A stretch of 64,000 bases of DNA from Larus michahellis (lineage: Eukaryota; Chordata; Aves; Charadriiformes; Laridae). The notes under the pieces were generated by a model. The model ran no database searches. It had not been told where the DNA came from and saw only the letters and a program-made list of their open reading frames with translations. The position numbers and the translations under genes were made by a program. The stretch is from positions 58,414,442-58,478,441 of the forward strand of contig NC_133897.1 in NCBI RefSeq assembly GCF_964199755.1, read 5' to 3'. Below are positions 49,336-62,519 of the stretch, piece after piece. Position 1 is the first letter of the stretch; each line of letters begins with the position of its first letter.

Positions 49336-52300
49336 AACTGCGTTGACTTTATTTGCTTTGGCTTAGGTAAGCACATGCTTTGCAACAAGCCCTTCCTCTT
49401 CATGGACTTCTAAACATGGGGGTTTTTGGAAGTCCCATCCTGGGCATCTTGTAGATTTGATTAATCCATCCAGGCACATGAATGGTCTGAAGGAAAATTT
49501 ATTGGATTGGGACTCCTCTTCTTGTGGAATTACCAAATTGTCACCCTAATGTTTGTTCAGTGCTTCCTATTAGTATTGACTCTAAGACCCAGTAGATACA
49601 TCCAAACTTTTACCCCATGCATTTTTATCCTAGTATTTTGATTTGCCCCTTTAGACATTTACCACTGAGCTATACTTGTATTGAGATTGTATACTGGACT
49701 TAATGACTTCTTGTTGATCTAATTAGACTCAGACTGTTAGTGGTAGCAATACTTATTTGGGTAGAGCAAGAACTGACAAAAGTTTTCACCTGCACCCCAC
49801 CTCTTTTGATAGCTATTTAACTTATTGGGTTTGGGTTTTTTTTAAGTGCTGTGTTCACATACATTGAAATGCCACAAGATCTAATGCTTGAGTTAGAGGT
49901 TTTTTTGTTTTCATTTTTTTGCTTTTAATTCATCATTCACTGAAAAATGCAGTCCTAGGACAGTAAAGTTTTGCAAAATTCGGTCAATGCCACAGAGTAG
50001 TTTTAGTCAAAACACAAATAACAGCACTCTGAAACAGTTTCAGCACTTCAAAAGGCTGGTTTTGTTTAAATACTTCGAAAAGCTAAGGAACTGAAAGTAT
50101 AGATTTACAGTATGTGGTCAGAGGAGAGTGGAACTTTTTTTCTGAAAAGCTTGGCATTCACCCAGAGTGTTGGGAGGCTGGTTTTATCTCCTTTATGTCC
50201 TCAGGATGATTTGGGTGTGTATCACTCCTCTCCTGGAAGAGTTCCTAGCCTACAGGAGATAGATTGATTCCAGTATACCCGATGTCAATTGTTGACATTA
50301 TCCGCCTTCTCCACTGTGTAAAACACAAAGGAAATATGCGCTAAGCTAGGTGCAAAGCTAAGTCATAGCTCAGTGGTTTAGATGCTCTTTGAAGAGCGAG
50401 AACTGTGTTGGCAGTGCTTGTTCCAATTATACCCTTTCAGAGGCAGAAGAACATAGAAATTAAAGAGAAAAAAGGATGAGACAGTAGGTCTTTTGGTTGC
50501 TATTAAACAGCATGACCTTGACTTGGGAAGTGCTGACGTGGGTGATTTGGGGAGTCTGCTTGGGCCTGTTGGAGAAGGAGGTAATTCTGTCCTTGCTGTT
50601 TTTTCATGCAATGTCTCAGAATTTTTGGTACTGTCTCCTGGTAGAAATAGGATGCTGATGGAGGTGGGCATTTGCTCCTATATTTATGCATTTCATGCAA
50701 TTTGAAACACTGCCAGCACAAAAATCTGAGGTGTTGTCTCCTCCGATCATCTGCAGCTTGGTGTTTGTTCACTTCCAGGAGAGCAAGACAGGTTCTAGTC
50801 TTTCTGGGTGGGAGAGAGACCTGAACACAGATTTGCCATGTCCTGGCCGAACATGTTAACTGGTTTGGGTGGGTTTTGACAGCAAGGTGACAATTGCTAC
50901 TGCTGCCTTTCCCTTACCTCTCTTTTGTGCGGATGTGTTCTTTGGAACACTTAACAGATGCCAAGAAAACAAAGGTTTTTGTTGGGTTTTTTTTTTGTTA
51001 TTGTTGTTTTAGGAATGCAAGAAACAATTAGTTTCGGAACCCCAAAAGATAGTTATGTGCCCAACTCCCTAATGTGAGTGTGTTTCTCAGAAGATTTCTG
51101 TTTAAAGTTTCAAATTAAGCTGGCACCATCTGGAGTTTACCTGCCACTACATAATTAATTCATATGCTGATATGAAACATTTATATTTAATAAATAGCTC
51201 ATAAAAATCTCTCTCCCTCTTCTCCTTTTACATTGAGAGGGTCTAATAGCAATGAATGTTGTTGCACTTCCAGGCAAGGAGCGTGGCAATACTGGAGAGA
51301 TTTATTTTAAATAATGACTGTTCCTCTTCAATAACGAGAGGGATGGTGAAGGTGGTACAGTGAAGACTGCGGAGAAGGCAATGCCTAGTATGTCTTTCCC
51401 AACCTTAAAGACTGTTGTAAAACAGATCTGTGTAACATTTGGGCTTAGGTGTCTTTTCTAAGCACCAGATTTTTGCGGGCTGTGGTGTTGCTGACCTTGC
51501 TGTGCCAGTTCACAGTACCTTCCTTTGCTTCTGCCTGTCCGATAGGGGCTAGGGTTGGAGATTAATGCTGAGGCTGTTTTTTTGGGCTGCTCTTTTCCTT
51601 TAATGAAAATCATTAGGCAATCTTAGATACTTTTTAAAAATTTTATTTCTATGAACTGATTAAACGTCCCTGGAACTGCATGTTTAATACATGAAGTGGT
51701 GAGTTTAAACATTCCCGTGTAAGTCTCTTCTATGTCTGCTGCTGTAATTGGTTTGGGGGTTTTGTGTGGTTGGGTTTTTTTCCCCTAATGTTTTGAAATA
51801 ATCCAATGATTTAGACTTTTTCTGGACTAGTCCACAGTTTTTCAATCTTATGTTTCTGTGGCCGGTGACAGTGATAGTAAATTGGGACTGATTTAGCACT
51901 GGCAGCTCTTTGTCAAGAGAGACCATCCATGCAGTGAAATTAAAAGAGATAAACAGTTTTTAAATAAAAGTATGCACATTAGCAGCATCAATCCTAAGGA
52001 GTTCCTTGTATTGACGTGTAGAATTGGCATTTCAGGTTTCTTGTTGCACACTGGATTTAGGCTCGGAGGAGGCCCTGCATTTTTGTTATCTTCAGTCTGT
52101 GATCACAATTTTATGCGCATAAATAGTGCTAGATTGTACAATGTCCCCAAAGAGTTCTCTCTTCTACCATCAGGCAGACACAGCGCAGGCAGTGTCGAAG
52201 CAAGCTGCCTACACGTATGCCTTGCAAATACGCCTCAAACCTGACCTGGAGGGAATATGTCTGTGGGTGGATGCACAGCCCAAGCTTCCTACCTCCTCAG

Positions 52301-53025
52301 TACTCTGTCCCTCAGCTGAGGCTGTTGGCAAAGTCGATAATGAATCCTGGTGATGGGGATGACTTTTATTATATTTTTTTTTTGGGTGCAGAAGGGCCAG
52401 TATGGTGATATGACAGTTAAAAACCCTGTGTTATTTCTTCAGAGCTCAGCTTATGTAACAAATAATCAGTTACCTCATTCATTTCTTCGTATATTTGAAG
52501 ATATTTTTCCAGCCGGCATTTTATGTGTGACCTACTGTACTTCACAGGGAGGAATATGAAAGTATGACTCCATAGCCAGGGCAACGGTGTGGCACTTAGG
52601 AAAGTGGGATTCAGCTGTCAGCTCTGCCAACAGACCTGAACACATTTCTTTGTGATCTCTGTCCCATATTCTTCTTTTACCGCTTAAGAAATGAGCAATT
52701 TCTATGCATAGGTAGTCTTGGAAGATGTGGATTAAAAGCTGTATGAAAGACATATAAGTTTGACTGAACCGGTTTAATTAAAAGCTGGTTTAAATAAAAT
52801 CGAGCAGATTCTACTGTTAGCAGAGGTGAGGAAGGGGGATTTCTGATAGCCTTTTACCGAATAATGAGGAGGAGGACCAAGGACCACAGAATTATCACTT
52901 GCCATGTTGCTGGTTCTCACATAAAGCAATGCTCACCCTGACTGTGGGACAGGGATCCTTTCTCAGTAGGTCCTCCTTTTTCATGATTTGTATTTATTTT
53001 TTTTTTGCTAATGAATTTTAAATGA

Positions 53026-53039
53026 ATTTAAATTTAAAT
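53026..53039. repeat. 14-bp AT palindrome in an AT-rich tract
   Basis: ATTTAAATTTAAAT is a perfect palindrome inside 45 bases of A, T and a few G residues that repeat the AATGAATTTAAA motif. Such AT-rich palindromes are easily unwound; no further role is indicated. Confidence 0.7.
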
Positions 53040-54644
53040 GAAATTTAAGAAAAAGGTGGGGGGGCAAATATTCTAGATATCAGTTTCATTCCCTCTACTG
53101 AGAGAGTGTCTTTTCAGGGGTTCTCTCCCCTCCACTCCCGCCCCCCACTTTGTTTCATGGCCTTGGTCACATCAACTTTCCTCTTTGCTAGGAAAGCCTT
53201 AGGCAGTGCTGGACTTCTGATACAGTTAGGGTTCTTCCTGAAGGAGCCAGAGACATTGCCACTGAGTAGTCTTCAACTCTCCTCCATCATTTGTTAGAGC
53301 AGGGCTGTCCTGTTTCTGTTGCATCTTGATTCTGGAACTTGGATACACCATTCTGCAAGAAAACAAGCAAACTCTTCCTCTTTACATCCATGCAGCTTTA
53401 ATTGGAGACTTGTCTTCAAATCAATTCCAACTCCAAGCAAAGTTCAGTCATAATGTCATCTCAAAATTATGAATTCCCCATGGTTTTCCAGATGCTTGCA
53501 CAAGTTTGTCAGAAAATCTTTTAAATGAGAAAGGTCTTCCAGAGGTTTTGATTTGTCTTGATAGCAGAAATACCTTTTGTGGCTTTATCATGATGCTTTC
53601 GTGAAAAGCAACCTCAGTAAGTGACCACACAGATGCATCCGTATGTTATGTTGCTGTTTAGGAGGTGTTGGTCAGAATTGGACGCCTTTCTAAATCCTCA
53701 TCTAGCCAGTTCTCAGGCCATGAAGTTCAATGGGACTTTTGAATGGGCGAGAGGAGATGCTGCTCCTACTTGGAGAGCTGTTGTGTTAAATTGGATGGTC
53801 TGTGTCTTACAAGTGTAAGTTCATCGTTGTGGTTGTTTATGGAATATTTAAATCTGCATAATCATGGGGTTTGTGTTCTTTGACTGCAACTATATCAGGA
53901 GAGCCTGAATATTTAATGGAGTATTGATTAGTGCATAACTTTTCCATGTATGAACTTGCAGAAGGTGTTTTGATAGATTGGTTGGTTTGCTTATCAAATT
54001 CCCTGTAGGGTCAGAGATCATGTGTCTGAAATATTTTATGTGTGTTGTGTGGGTTTTAGGTAATTAATACTTTATGCTTGCCCCTGAGATATGTGGTAGT
54101 GGTTAAAACTCAATTAAGTGGTGATTATGCAGTGATTATACTGAATGATGAATATTTCATTTATTTGATTTGAAATAGAAAATAAAATATATTATTGCCA
54201 CGCTGGTTTTATTTCAAAAGACTTTCTGAAGATTAGCACATTCAAAATCTGTTCAGTGTCCTAAATTTATTCTGCTGGAAGAATGCAAATATTTCTTTGA
54301 GGACTTTTTGAAAAGAATTTTGTTGTTTTACTTTATCAGGATGCTTCCGGCACCTTCTTATAAAGGCTTTTTGCCTTCTCACCTTCAGATACAGACCAAA
54401 GTCGTTTTCTGTTCACACTGTTTATTAATTCAGCTCTTGCTAATTGCACATCGAGAAATATATGTGACTATAAGACTGAAAGAAATATGATGGGTGAGAC
54501 AAGAGTCTATCTGCACCTGTACTCTGTCTCGGACGGTGGCAGGTACTGTGTCAGGAAAGGCCATGAGCCTGCCTGCTGTCTGAAGTCCCTTCCCTTCATA
54601 CTTCTCTAACATATGGATCACTTGGATCAGAGATATTAGGGTGT

Positions 54645-55030
54645 AGCTTCCTTTTTATTTCCTTTAGTTACTGTTTTGGATCTGTCTTCCATCCATTTGT
54701 CTAGTCCCTTTTGAATCTGTCTGCTTCTGCAATCTCTTGCAGCAGCTGATTTCAGATTTTGTCTGCCTGCTGCGTAAAGAAGTGCTTCTTAAACTAATTT
54801 CCTGCTAGGACAGGGGGCATTCATTGAAACTAATGTTACAGGGCTTGGAGAATAATAGTTCTGTATTCAGCCTCATTCAGCTGTGCATTCAACCTTGTTC
54901 TTGCCCATCACCCAGGCATCTGTTTTCCAAATTGAAGGCTCCCAAACCTTTTAGACCCTTCTTGAAAGGCAGCTGCTCCACCTCATTACTCATTGTGGTT
55001 GCCCTTCTCTATACTTCTGACTCCTAGCTA
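54645..55030 (-). mobile_element. Ancient CR1/L3-like LINE fragment, minus strand
   Basis: The plus strand retains, in order, blocks typical of the reverse complement of the CR1/L3 3' region. These are CTAGTCCCTTTTGAATCTGT, a CTGCAATCTCTTGCAGCAG block, GCTGCGTAAAGAAGTGCTTC, a GTTTCATTGGG-like segment now CATTCATTGAAACTAATG, CAAATTGAAGGCTCCCAAAC and GTGGTTGCCCTTCTCTATAC. This matches the layout in L3/CR1 elements of other amniotes, where the last block reads TTTGTTGCCCTTCTCTGTAC. It is far more diverged than the CR1 at 33.7 kb, carries no usable frame and is clearly a fossil. Boundaries are approximate. Confidence 0.7.
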
Positions 55031-56275
55031 CAAGCACTTCTTGGAAAGCAGGAACAAGGATTGGAGGTGCATTTTAAATTCCTAAGGGAGAAATGGGTCA
55101 GTAGTGTCTGCTTAAAATTTGGGATTGCCCTCCTATGTGGAAACAGAGCTTAAATTGATCTTTAAATAAAGCTAATTTTAATTTCTAGGCTTTTAAGGAA
55201 CTGTAATAAAATAACTCTGTTTTGAGTTGGGTTCCAGTAGTGTTACTGACTTTTAGTTGTAACTTACTCTGCATGGGGTTATTAGCGGAGTAAAGGACTT
55301 TCCAACAGACAGAGCTAAAGACCATGAAACCTACCTTGAAAAGTACGTATTGTCTCATGCCTCATGAAGCTTCATTGCTTTTGATAGGGCTGGCTGGGAG
55401 GTAAATTAGCGTGTGCTCACCTCCTATGCTGACACTGCGAAAGAGAGAAACTAGTCTAGCATAATTTTCAAAACTCAGTGCTGAGAGGCTTACTTGAGCA
55501 TGCCATTGGAAGAGATGGACAGATTTTAGCCTGAAGGACTGTGGATGAGCGCAGCTGTCAGAAGACGGTCGGAATACATGTACTGCTTCTGCAGCAAGTG
55601 CTCAGCTCCCTTCTGTGGCATTAGCATCAGAAATAAGGCTGTTTATCATCATGACTGACTCAGAAGAGCTATACTGCATAAGTGGAAATTTTATCATGGG
55701 ATTTCTAGCTCACACTATTGCTTAGGAGTAAGTTTTGGGTTACATGGCTGTGCCACACTTATAACTGTACTGCCCCAGTGTCTTCCAGTGGTGTACCAAG
55801 TGACATGGCTAACATCTGTCTTACGGTGTTTGTGCCTCCCAGGAGAGAAGGCTGTACAATGGAGCTCTTGGTTTGGTTGGGTGTGGTGTTTTTTTAATAT
55901 ACATATTGCTGTGCACTTTTATTAGAAAAGGCAAAGTCGGAGAGATGCATTGTGCATTTGGAAGGAAAAACAGTGGTGTTCGTGAAGGTTTCTGTCTGTC
56001 ACGTTTCAGTTGGACTTGAGATATTACAGAGTTTAGACTTGGGCTGCTCTGAGAGAGGAAGCTTGTCCACCCCTGCTTTCTGAAAGATGAGCTAAAATGA
56101 TCTGCTAGAGAGCCTTGTGCCAGCTGAGTGAAGATACTGACCTAGGATCAGCTGGATGAAGATCACCCAGCTAGGTAATCTTCCAGATAAGAGGCCCAGA
56201 CCATGGAAAGTTTCTTGAGTTCAGTTTTGTATTGTATGAAACTCTGTTGTAGGGAGTGGAGAGAAAGTGTGGAGT

Positions 56276-56330
56276 TCTTTGGTTTGTGGACTGTGGTTTG
56301 GTTTTGGGTGGTGTTGTGTTGGTTTTTTTT
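56276..56330. repeat. G/T-rich low-complexity tract
   Basis: About 55 bases are dominated by G and T (GTGGTTTGGTTTTGGGTGGT pattern) and end in a T9 run. It explains the Thr/Pro/Lys-rich minus-strand frame across it. Confidence 0.8.
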
Positions 56331-56659
56331 TCATAGCCTGTGTTATTGAGGGGATGCAATGCGATACTCAGTGCCTGTTGGATTTTCTGAGGCACTGATG
56401 CCCTTATGGTCTATCACATATCTCTGTTAGTGCTGTAGTTGAACTGAGAGGTGGCAAAGGCACCCATGCCAAGACATAGTCTGCAGGATGAAGGAGGACC
56501 TCGAAGCTGTTGGGGTCTCTTAATTGTACTCTGCTCTTGAAACTGCAGGCAATTTAACCACTTGTGGATGTGTGTGGAGAATCAGACGACTAGAAAAGCC
56601 TCAAAACACATTTTGCTGCCCATTTTGCCTTCCTTATCTAACCCTGTCACCACAGAGTT

Positions 56660-56679
56660 ACCACTGTGGTCACAGTGGT
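56660..56679. repeat. Near-perfect 20-bp palindrome
   Basis: ACCACTGTG (56660-56668) and CACAGTGGT (56671-56679) are exact reverse complements separated by GT. The arrangement resembles a dyad binding site; no known consensus is claimed. Confidence 0.8.
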
Positions 56680-57239
56680 GAGATGCAGGTGGAACTGAAA
56701 ATCATCTACAGATTCTTAGCATTCACATCTGTGTCACTTTTACCCATTTCAGTATTGCTATAAATAAATAAAATTGATCCTTTTGAGCCTTAATTTGGTT
56801 ATCCGGACACAAACTGCTGGAGAAAGAATGGATTATATGCTTTGATCTGTGTTGTATCAAACAGTCAGATTATATAGTTGGGCTCAATGAGTGTATCTTC
56901 TATGCTTCTGTGAGTGTGTCTTATGTTAAATATTTTAAATCGGAGCTCAGCTGCTAGGGATCTTACGCGGTGGGTTGTTTTCTCAGATGACATACTGCTT
57001 CTCCTTTTTCCCCGTTCTTTTAAATTTGGATGCATTCAGTCTTGTTTCACTGCAGGCCTCTGTAGACTTTGTTTACCTATATTTTGCTGATGTGTGGCTA
57101 GGCATGTTTTTTTGAGAAGGGCTGTTTTAAACACATCTGATATTTACTTAAAAGTCAGAAACCTGTGGTTTCTGTGTCATGTAAATGAAAAATAGTTTAT
57201 TACCATGCTTTAGACCTGAACTAGTTGAATGAACGACAT

Positions 57240-57360
57240 GTGAAATTCAAGCACAGAAATCTTGGTTTGATCCCAGTTTTAAATTCGTCTGAGACTTTGG
57301 ACACTTACTCTTTTTCTCTGTGATGAATTGGGAAAAGTACTGTACCACCAATCCTCTACT
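57240..57360 (+). mobile_element. Possible MIR-like SINE fragment, plus strand
   Basis: TCTTGGTTTGATCCCAG resembles the MIR segment CTGGGTTCGAATCCCGG. It is followed at a fitting distance by GACTTTGGACACTTACTCTT, resembling the GACCTTGGGCAAGTTACTTAACCTCT block, then TTTTCTCTGTGATGAATTGGG, resembling CAGTTTCCTCATCTGTAAAATGGG. Similarity is weak in each block, but the order is right. Confidence 0.4.
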
Positions 57361-57408
57361 TAGTTCCAAGGTCTTTTCAAAATTCAATAATGTCACTTCA
57401 TAGGGCTT

Positions 57409-57424
57409 AAAAAAAAAAAAAAAA
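57409..57424. repeat. A16 homopolymer
   Basis: Sixteen A residues; no retroposon body confirmed immediately upstream, although the possible MIR-like fragment ends about 50 bases before it. Confidence 0.8.
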
Positions 57425-60400
57425 GATTAATTGATAGCCTAATGCCAAAATAGTCTTGTCTGTTTACCTGGGGCCAGAAGATTGGGTTGCAAACTTGTTG
57501 GTGCAGATGAGACTGGGGGGTTGGAGGGGACCCAAACAACGAAACAATCACTTTTTCTGTAAGAATGTCAATAGTGGTGATGTGTGGAGAGCTAGATCCC
57601 AAATAAAAATATTTGTAGGCTTGCGAGGCTGATGCCCTCACTGTGGGTACTTGGTGTTTGTTGATGCTACACTTCAAGGAAGACTTACATAAACACAGGG
57701 ATGTGAACAGTAGTGTTCAGTTTGAATGTAATATCAGAAAAAAAAACTGGTGTGACATTAATTGATGTGATGATTCCTTGATGTTCCTGATACTGCAAGA
57801 TGTTCTTGCTTTGCCACTGCTTGGAGGAATAAGTAAATAGAGTAGACTTTTTGGATAGGCTCTGTCTTGTTGTCCTGGTACTAGTTCTTTGTTCCTAAAT
57901 CCACTTTAATCTTCAAATAAATCTGTGAAGTTCTCAATAAGCCTCCTTGATGCTGCCTTTTCCTCTAACCATTGGGAAGGGCTTTCAGTAAATACGTGTG
58001 ATTTCCTCCCTTGCTTTTCTGCAGGTCCCACCATGGACTCTGTGCCATGAATGCAAAACGTGACAGCATTTGAGCAGATGTATCAAGACCATTTGCTGTC
58101 ATAATAGGGAATATTGCTTTGTTGTTTGCTTTTTACCCCCTATTTGTATCGTGCTTTCTGTTGCTTCTTTTGTTTTATACTTTGATAGTCCCTGCTCCCT
58201 TTTTGTGTAGTGATTGTGCAGTAATGTCCTGGTTCCATACTAAAGTTTCTAGGTGCAATCAATGATAAATGCAAAATAGTAGTAATCCTGACATACTTAC
58301 TATCAAACTCTACTTCTGGTGAATTTATTTCCCCTTTATTCCTTCCTGTGGTGCTAAGCACAGCAAACAGCTGCTTCTACCAGCAGAAACTCAGGAGAAC
58401 TGACTTTCCCACTGTTCGTTTTCCCTTCAGTCCATATGGATTTCTCCTTAGACCTAGGGGCAGATGCACTGTGCCTGTGCAGTTATATGAGACACCGTTG
58501 CTTGCTTTTCTGCCCTGAACTCATAACAAAATATCCTAAATGATTATAAAAGCTTTAGCACCAGCTTCAATTCATTTTAATAGACCAATAAAAGCAACCA
58601 GTGTGCGAGCTGCTGGCTCCAGCACTCCTGCATAAGCCATTAGCAAAACAACATTACTGGCTCTTGACAAAGAAAAACAGCAGGGACAAATCCAAGATTT
58701 TGCTCTGAAAAGAAGTCAACCAACTGCCAGTGAATCCAGAGACCCACTCTTATGCGTGCTGGCTGCTGTGAGCTCTTTGTTTGAGGTTGAGAAGTCAGCA
58801 CTTTCTCATAATTTGTTTTATATTCTGGCTTTTTCTTTGTCTTCTGTAAATATCCTTTGCAGTGTTTCCACCAACGCTGGCAACTGCCAAAGTGCTCGAG
58901 GAGCTTTTCCAGTTAACTTGCGTGCATGGAGACCTGACAGGTTTTGCATTTTATGCATGAGACTGGCTCATCTGGCTGCCTCTTATGGTCTACTCCTGCA
59001 ATACTAGCAGCTAATGTATTTGCAATGTTATACCCCCTGCACCCCAGGTATTGCTGACTTTGAAGAGCAGGAGTCTCCCCATAAGACCCAAAGGAACCCC
59101 GAGGTGTTCCTGCTACAAGGCCCCTGGTTACCTCGCTAGTTGTGGGGAGGTGGGAGAGGAAGCGTGGCCATCTCATGGGACCCAGCATGTGGAGCCTTCC
59201 GTACTGAGCAACAAAAAAAAAAATATCCTGGGAGCCTTCTATTTACCTAAGGTTTGTTAAGTGTGCCTTGAAGGGTGCCTATACAATTGGTATATGTGCA
59301 TTTCAAAGTATACAGAAACTGTAAAACTACCTCATTGAATATAAACTAGTACCATCTGCTTATATATTATCCTCTTGTGTTCTGATGTGGTTGAGAAACA
59401 AAAGCACTGCTTGAGTTTTGGTACCTGCATGGACAGTCAGTGATCTGGGTTTGCACCCTGGTAAAACTCCTAGCTTGAGCAGGTCAGAAGACCTTGGCTC
59501 TTCTGACACCCTTTTTTTGGATCGTTTGTGGGTAGGCTTTGCAAAGGCGATACATGGTTCTGAGAGATTTGGTATCCTCTTCCCTGTTCCTTCATTTTCC
59601 TTCTTTCGAGATGAAAAAAATCCACCTTTTTAATTTCACTTACTGAATTTAAAGTTGTCATCATCAGTCTTTTCCAGGAAAAGCTTTCAGCATTTCAAAT
59701 TGTCTTAAGACGTTCACTGAGTACAGACGTTCCCAAAAATGGCTGGTCAGCTGGAGCAATTTAAAAATGCGGTATCAGCTAGAACAAGACAGATGCTGGA
59801 AAAAAGATGTAGATGACCTCAGGGGAGTGAGAGGATGAAATTATCCCAAAACAGAGCTTGGGAAAAGAATGTGCTGTGTGTTGTGGTCTCATTTAGATAG
59901 TTGTGTATTAGGTACAAATAAGGGAACTGAAACTTTTTTCTGTGGCCCTATAACCTGGAAGAGCACTTAAGTTCACATGGACTCTTCCCTTCCATCTCTT
60001 TGTTTTGCAGAACTGGGTGAACAGCACAGCTTCATCACTTTTGCCTCTTGTCCAGATCTTGCTTCTCTGTTATTGTTCCGCTGCCCCTATGGAACACCTG
60101 CCAATCATCTGGTGGATGTTGTTGCATGTATATGTTTTTTTAATTCGTATTATTCTGTGATACGTTTGTGTTCAGCAGTGTCATTGGCAACAATCTCAGA
60201 GGTCACGATCTGGTGTCCTGGTCCCATGTGCTTTCTCCTTCGTTCTTTTGACTGACCTTTGTACTTGTGGTGTTTTGATGAGTGTTCATCCTGTTGTTTC
60301 CAGTCTTTTGATGTCAGTTCTGGTTTAAAGGTGATGTTTCTAAGCTATTAAGAATGCCATTACTATGGTAGCTAGACTTTTAAAGCTTAATTTTTTTCTA

Positions 60401-62473
60401 GAGGTGATCTGAAATAGGAAAAGAATTTCCAAATTATCATCCTTAGACTCTCAGTGCCTTGTGAGGTTGTTATTTTTGGTAATCTTTGCCATTTAGTTCT
60501 AAGTCTCATGTTGGTGATCTTCTTTTCCCACTCTGCCAAGATCAGCAGCTAAAATCAAGGGGTTATGATTACTTTCATAGCGAATGAACAGGGAGCTTTG
60601 TAGCCTGACGGTTGCAGACAGAAAAGTTTGACGTTTCATTCTCTTCGAATAGAGTTATAAAAAGTCAACACAAAAACATACTGTGTAAAGAACTCCAATG
60701 GCGTCCCACTGCAAAGCCCTACTAATTTCCGTTTCAAAGTGAAGACTTTCTCCTGATTATGTTTCCTTTCTTCTTATTTAACTGAACATTGTACTATCCA
60801 AGAGTGGTCCACATGGATGTGCCTGGAAGAAGTCATCAAGTCACCTCACAGATGTAGTTGTTTTAGATGTAGGGTTTTTTTTTTGTTTTTTTCCCCCTGC
60901 AAAACACTTTGTGAACATGAGGCCGTGGTAAAACAGCTTTGTGGTGTGGGTTTTTTCTTTTTCTTTCCCCTCCTCTCCCTAATACTGAAAGGAAAACATA
61001 GTCAGCCCTTTAGTTGCGTTACCTGGTAGTATAGTTGCAAGCCCTGAAGTCTCACTGAAAGCTGCTAGCTGGACTAGGCTTGAATTGTGAAGAACATCCT
61101 CTAGTGTAAAGGTTTCCAAACTGTCATGCAAGTGCCACTGATGGGACATAAGCTAGTCCAGATGGATGCAGATACTGCCTGCTAGTGTGTGTGTAAGGTC
61201 TGTTTGTATCGGTGTAATACCAGCTAAGTTCTCCGTACGAAACCTCTGTATTAACTGGGTTGTAGGAGCTCAGTGATGACGAGGGTCTCATTTCACCCCT
61301 TCCATGCATCACCTTCATGTTGCAGTGCGTGCAGGAGCGTTGCTGTGATGCCAGGTGTGCAATTCGCCTTTTGTAGAGATCTTTCTTCTCTTTTTCTTGT
61401 TTGTCTCATTTTACCTAGTTCTGTAATTGCACTTGTGGCACAAGCGCATGCTTACGTTACTGGTAGCTCTAATACTAAATATAAAAGCTGAATAAAATCA
61501 CTTCTATGGTCTGGTTTCTTTCTTTGGAGAGAAAATGAAATATTTCAGCTAGCCAGTATCTTCTCGGAGAAATAAGCACTGAATGGATCCTGTCTAAGAA
61601 TGCTGAGTAGCAGCCACATCTGCTTCAAATCGTGAAGGCCTAGTCTTTTGGCACTGGGGACTATATATAGCCCATAGGTCTTTACCTGGCTGGATAGGTG
61701 CCTGCATGCCTCGATATATGTATTGTCCCATGATGTGACCTAATTGCACAAGCATTTTCTGTCATGGGAACAGACATGCATGTGGGGAGCAAGCTACACA
61801 CAGCCAGAAGAATTAATTTAACACGAATAACGAGTTCATCTGTATTACTGCTGTCTCTGTAGACACCACTGGGATATGGCTTTGCCCTGCTAAACAGCAG
61901 GAGGAAGGGAGCAGGAAGGACCCAAGGCACCCTCTATGAGCAGGATGAGGTCAGGGAGAGCCCAAAAGCCTGAGGAACAGCTGGAGACTGAGCTGCCTCC
62001 AGCAGGCTCTCCATGGCTTTCGCCATTGCTTTGTCCTTTTGCAGAAGATTCACCCAGATCCACTTGGCTGCTCTTCTCCACCCCAGGCTGAGGGCAGGAG
62101 CATAGTGGTGGTGGTGCTGTTGGTGCTGCCTGCCCTTAGGTGCTCAGAAGAGGCACGCTTTCCCACATCTGTGCCATTGCTCACCCTTGATTTAAACTCA
62201 TCCTGTGCTTTACCCGCAGGAAGGCACGGGGCCGTGTGTGAAACTGTTCTTTACGGCTGGTTTTCAACCCAACCAACCCATCTTCTTCACCACCTCAATC
62301 ATGTTCACCAGGCAGTTTGTTTGATGTTGTAGAGAGATCCGAACCAGAGTCTCTGATCTGTTGAGTGTTGGATTGAGACTTTGCTTTCATAAGGAGGGGC
62401 AGTGCCGCTTGCCTTGGCCAGCAGCGGGGAAGTGAAATCTTACCAAAGGCTGGGTTGTTAGGGCCTTAAGGCC

Positions 62474-62519
62474 TTTTTTTTTTTTTCTTTCTTTCTTTTT
62501 TGTTTTTTCCTTTCTTTCT
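62474..62519. repeat. T-rich and CTTT low-complexity tract
   Basis: A T13 run is followed by CTTT units, TG and more T-rich sequence. Its reverse complement yields the lysine/glutamate-rich frame on the minus strand, which is not a gene. Confidence 0.85.
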
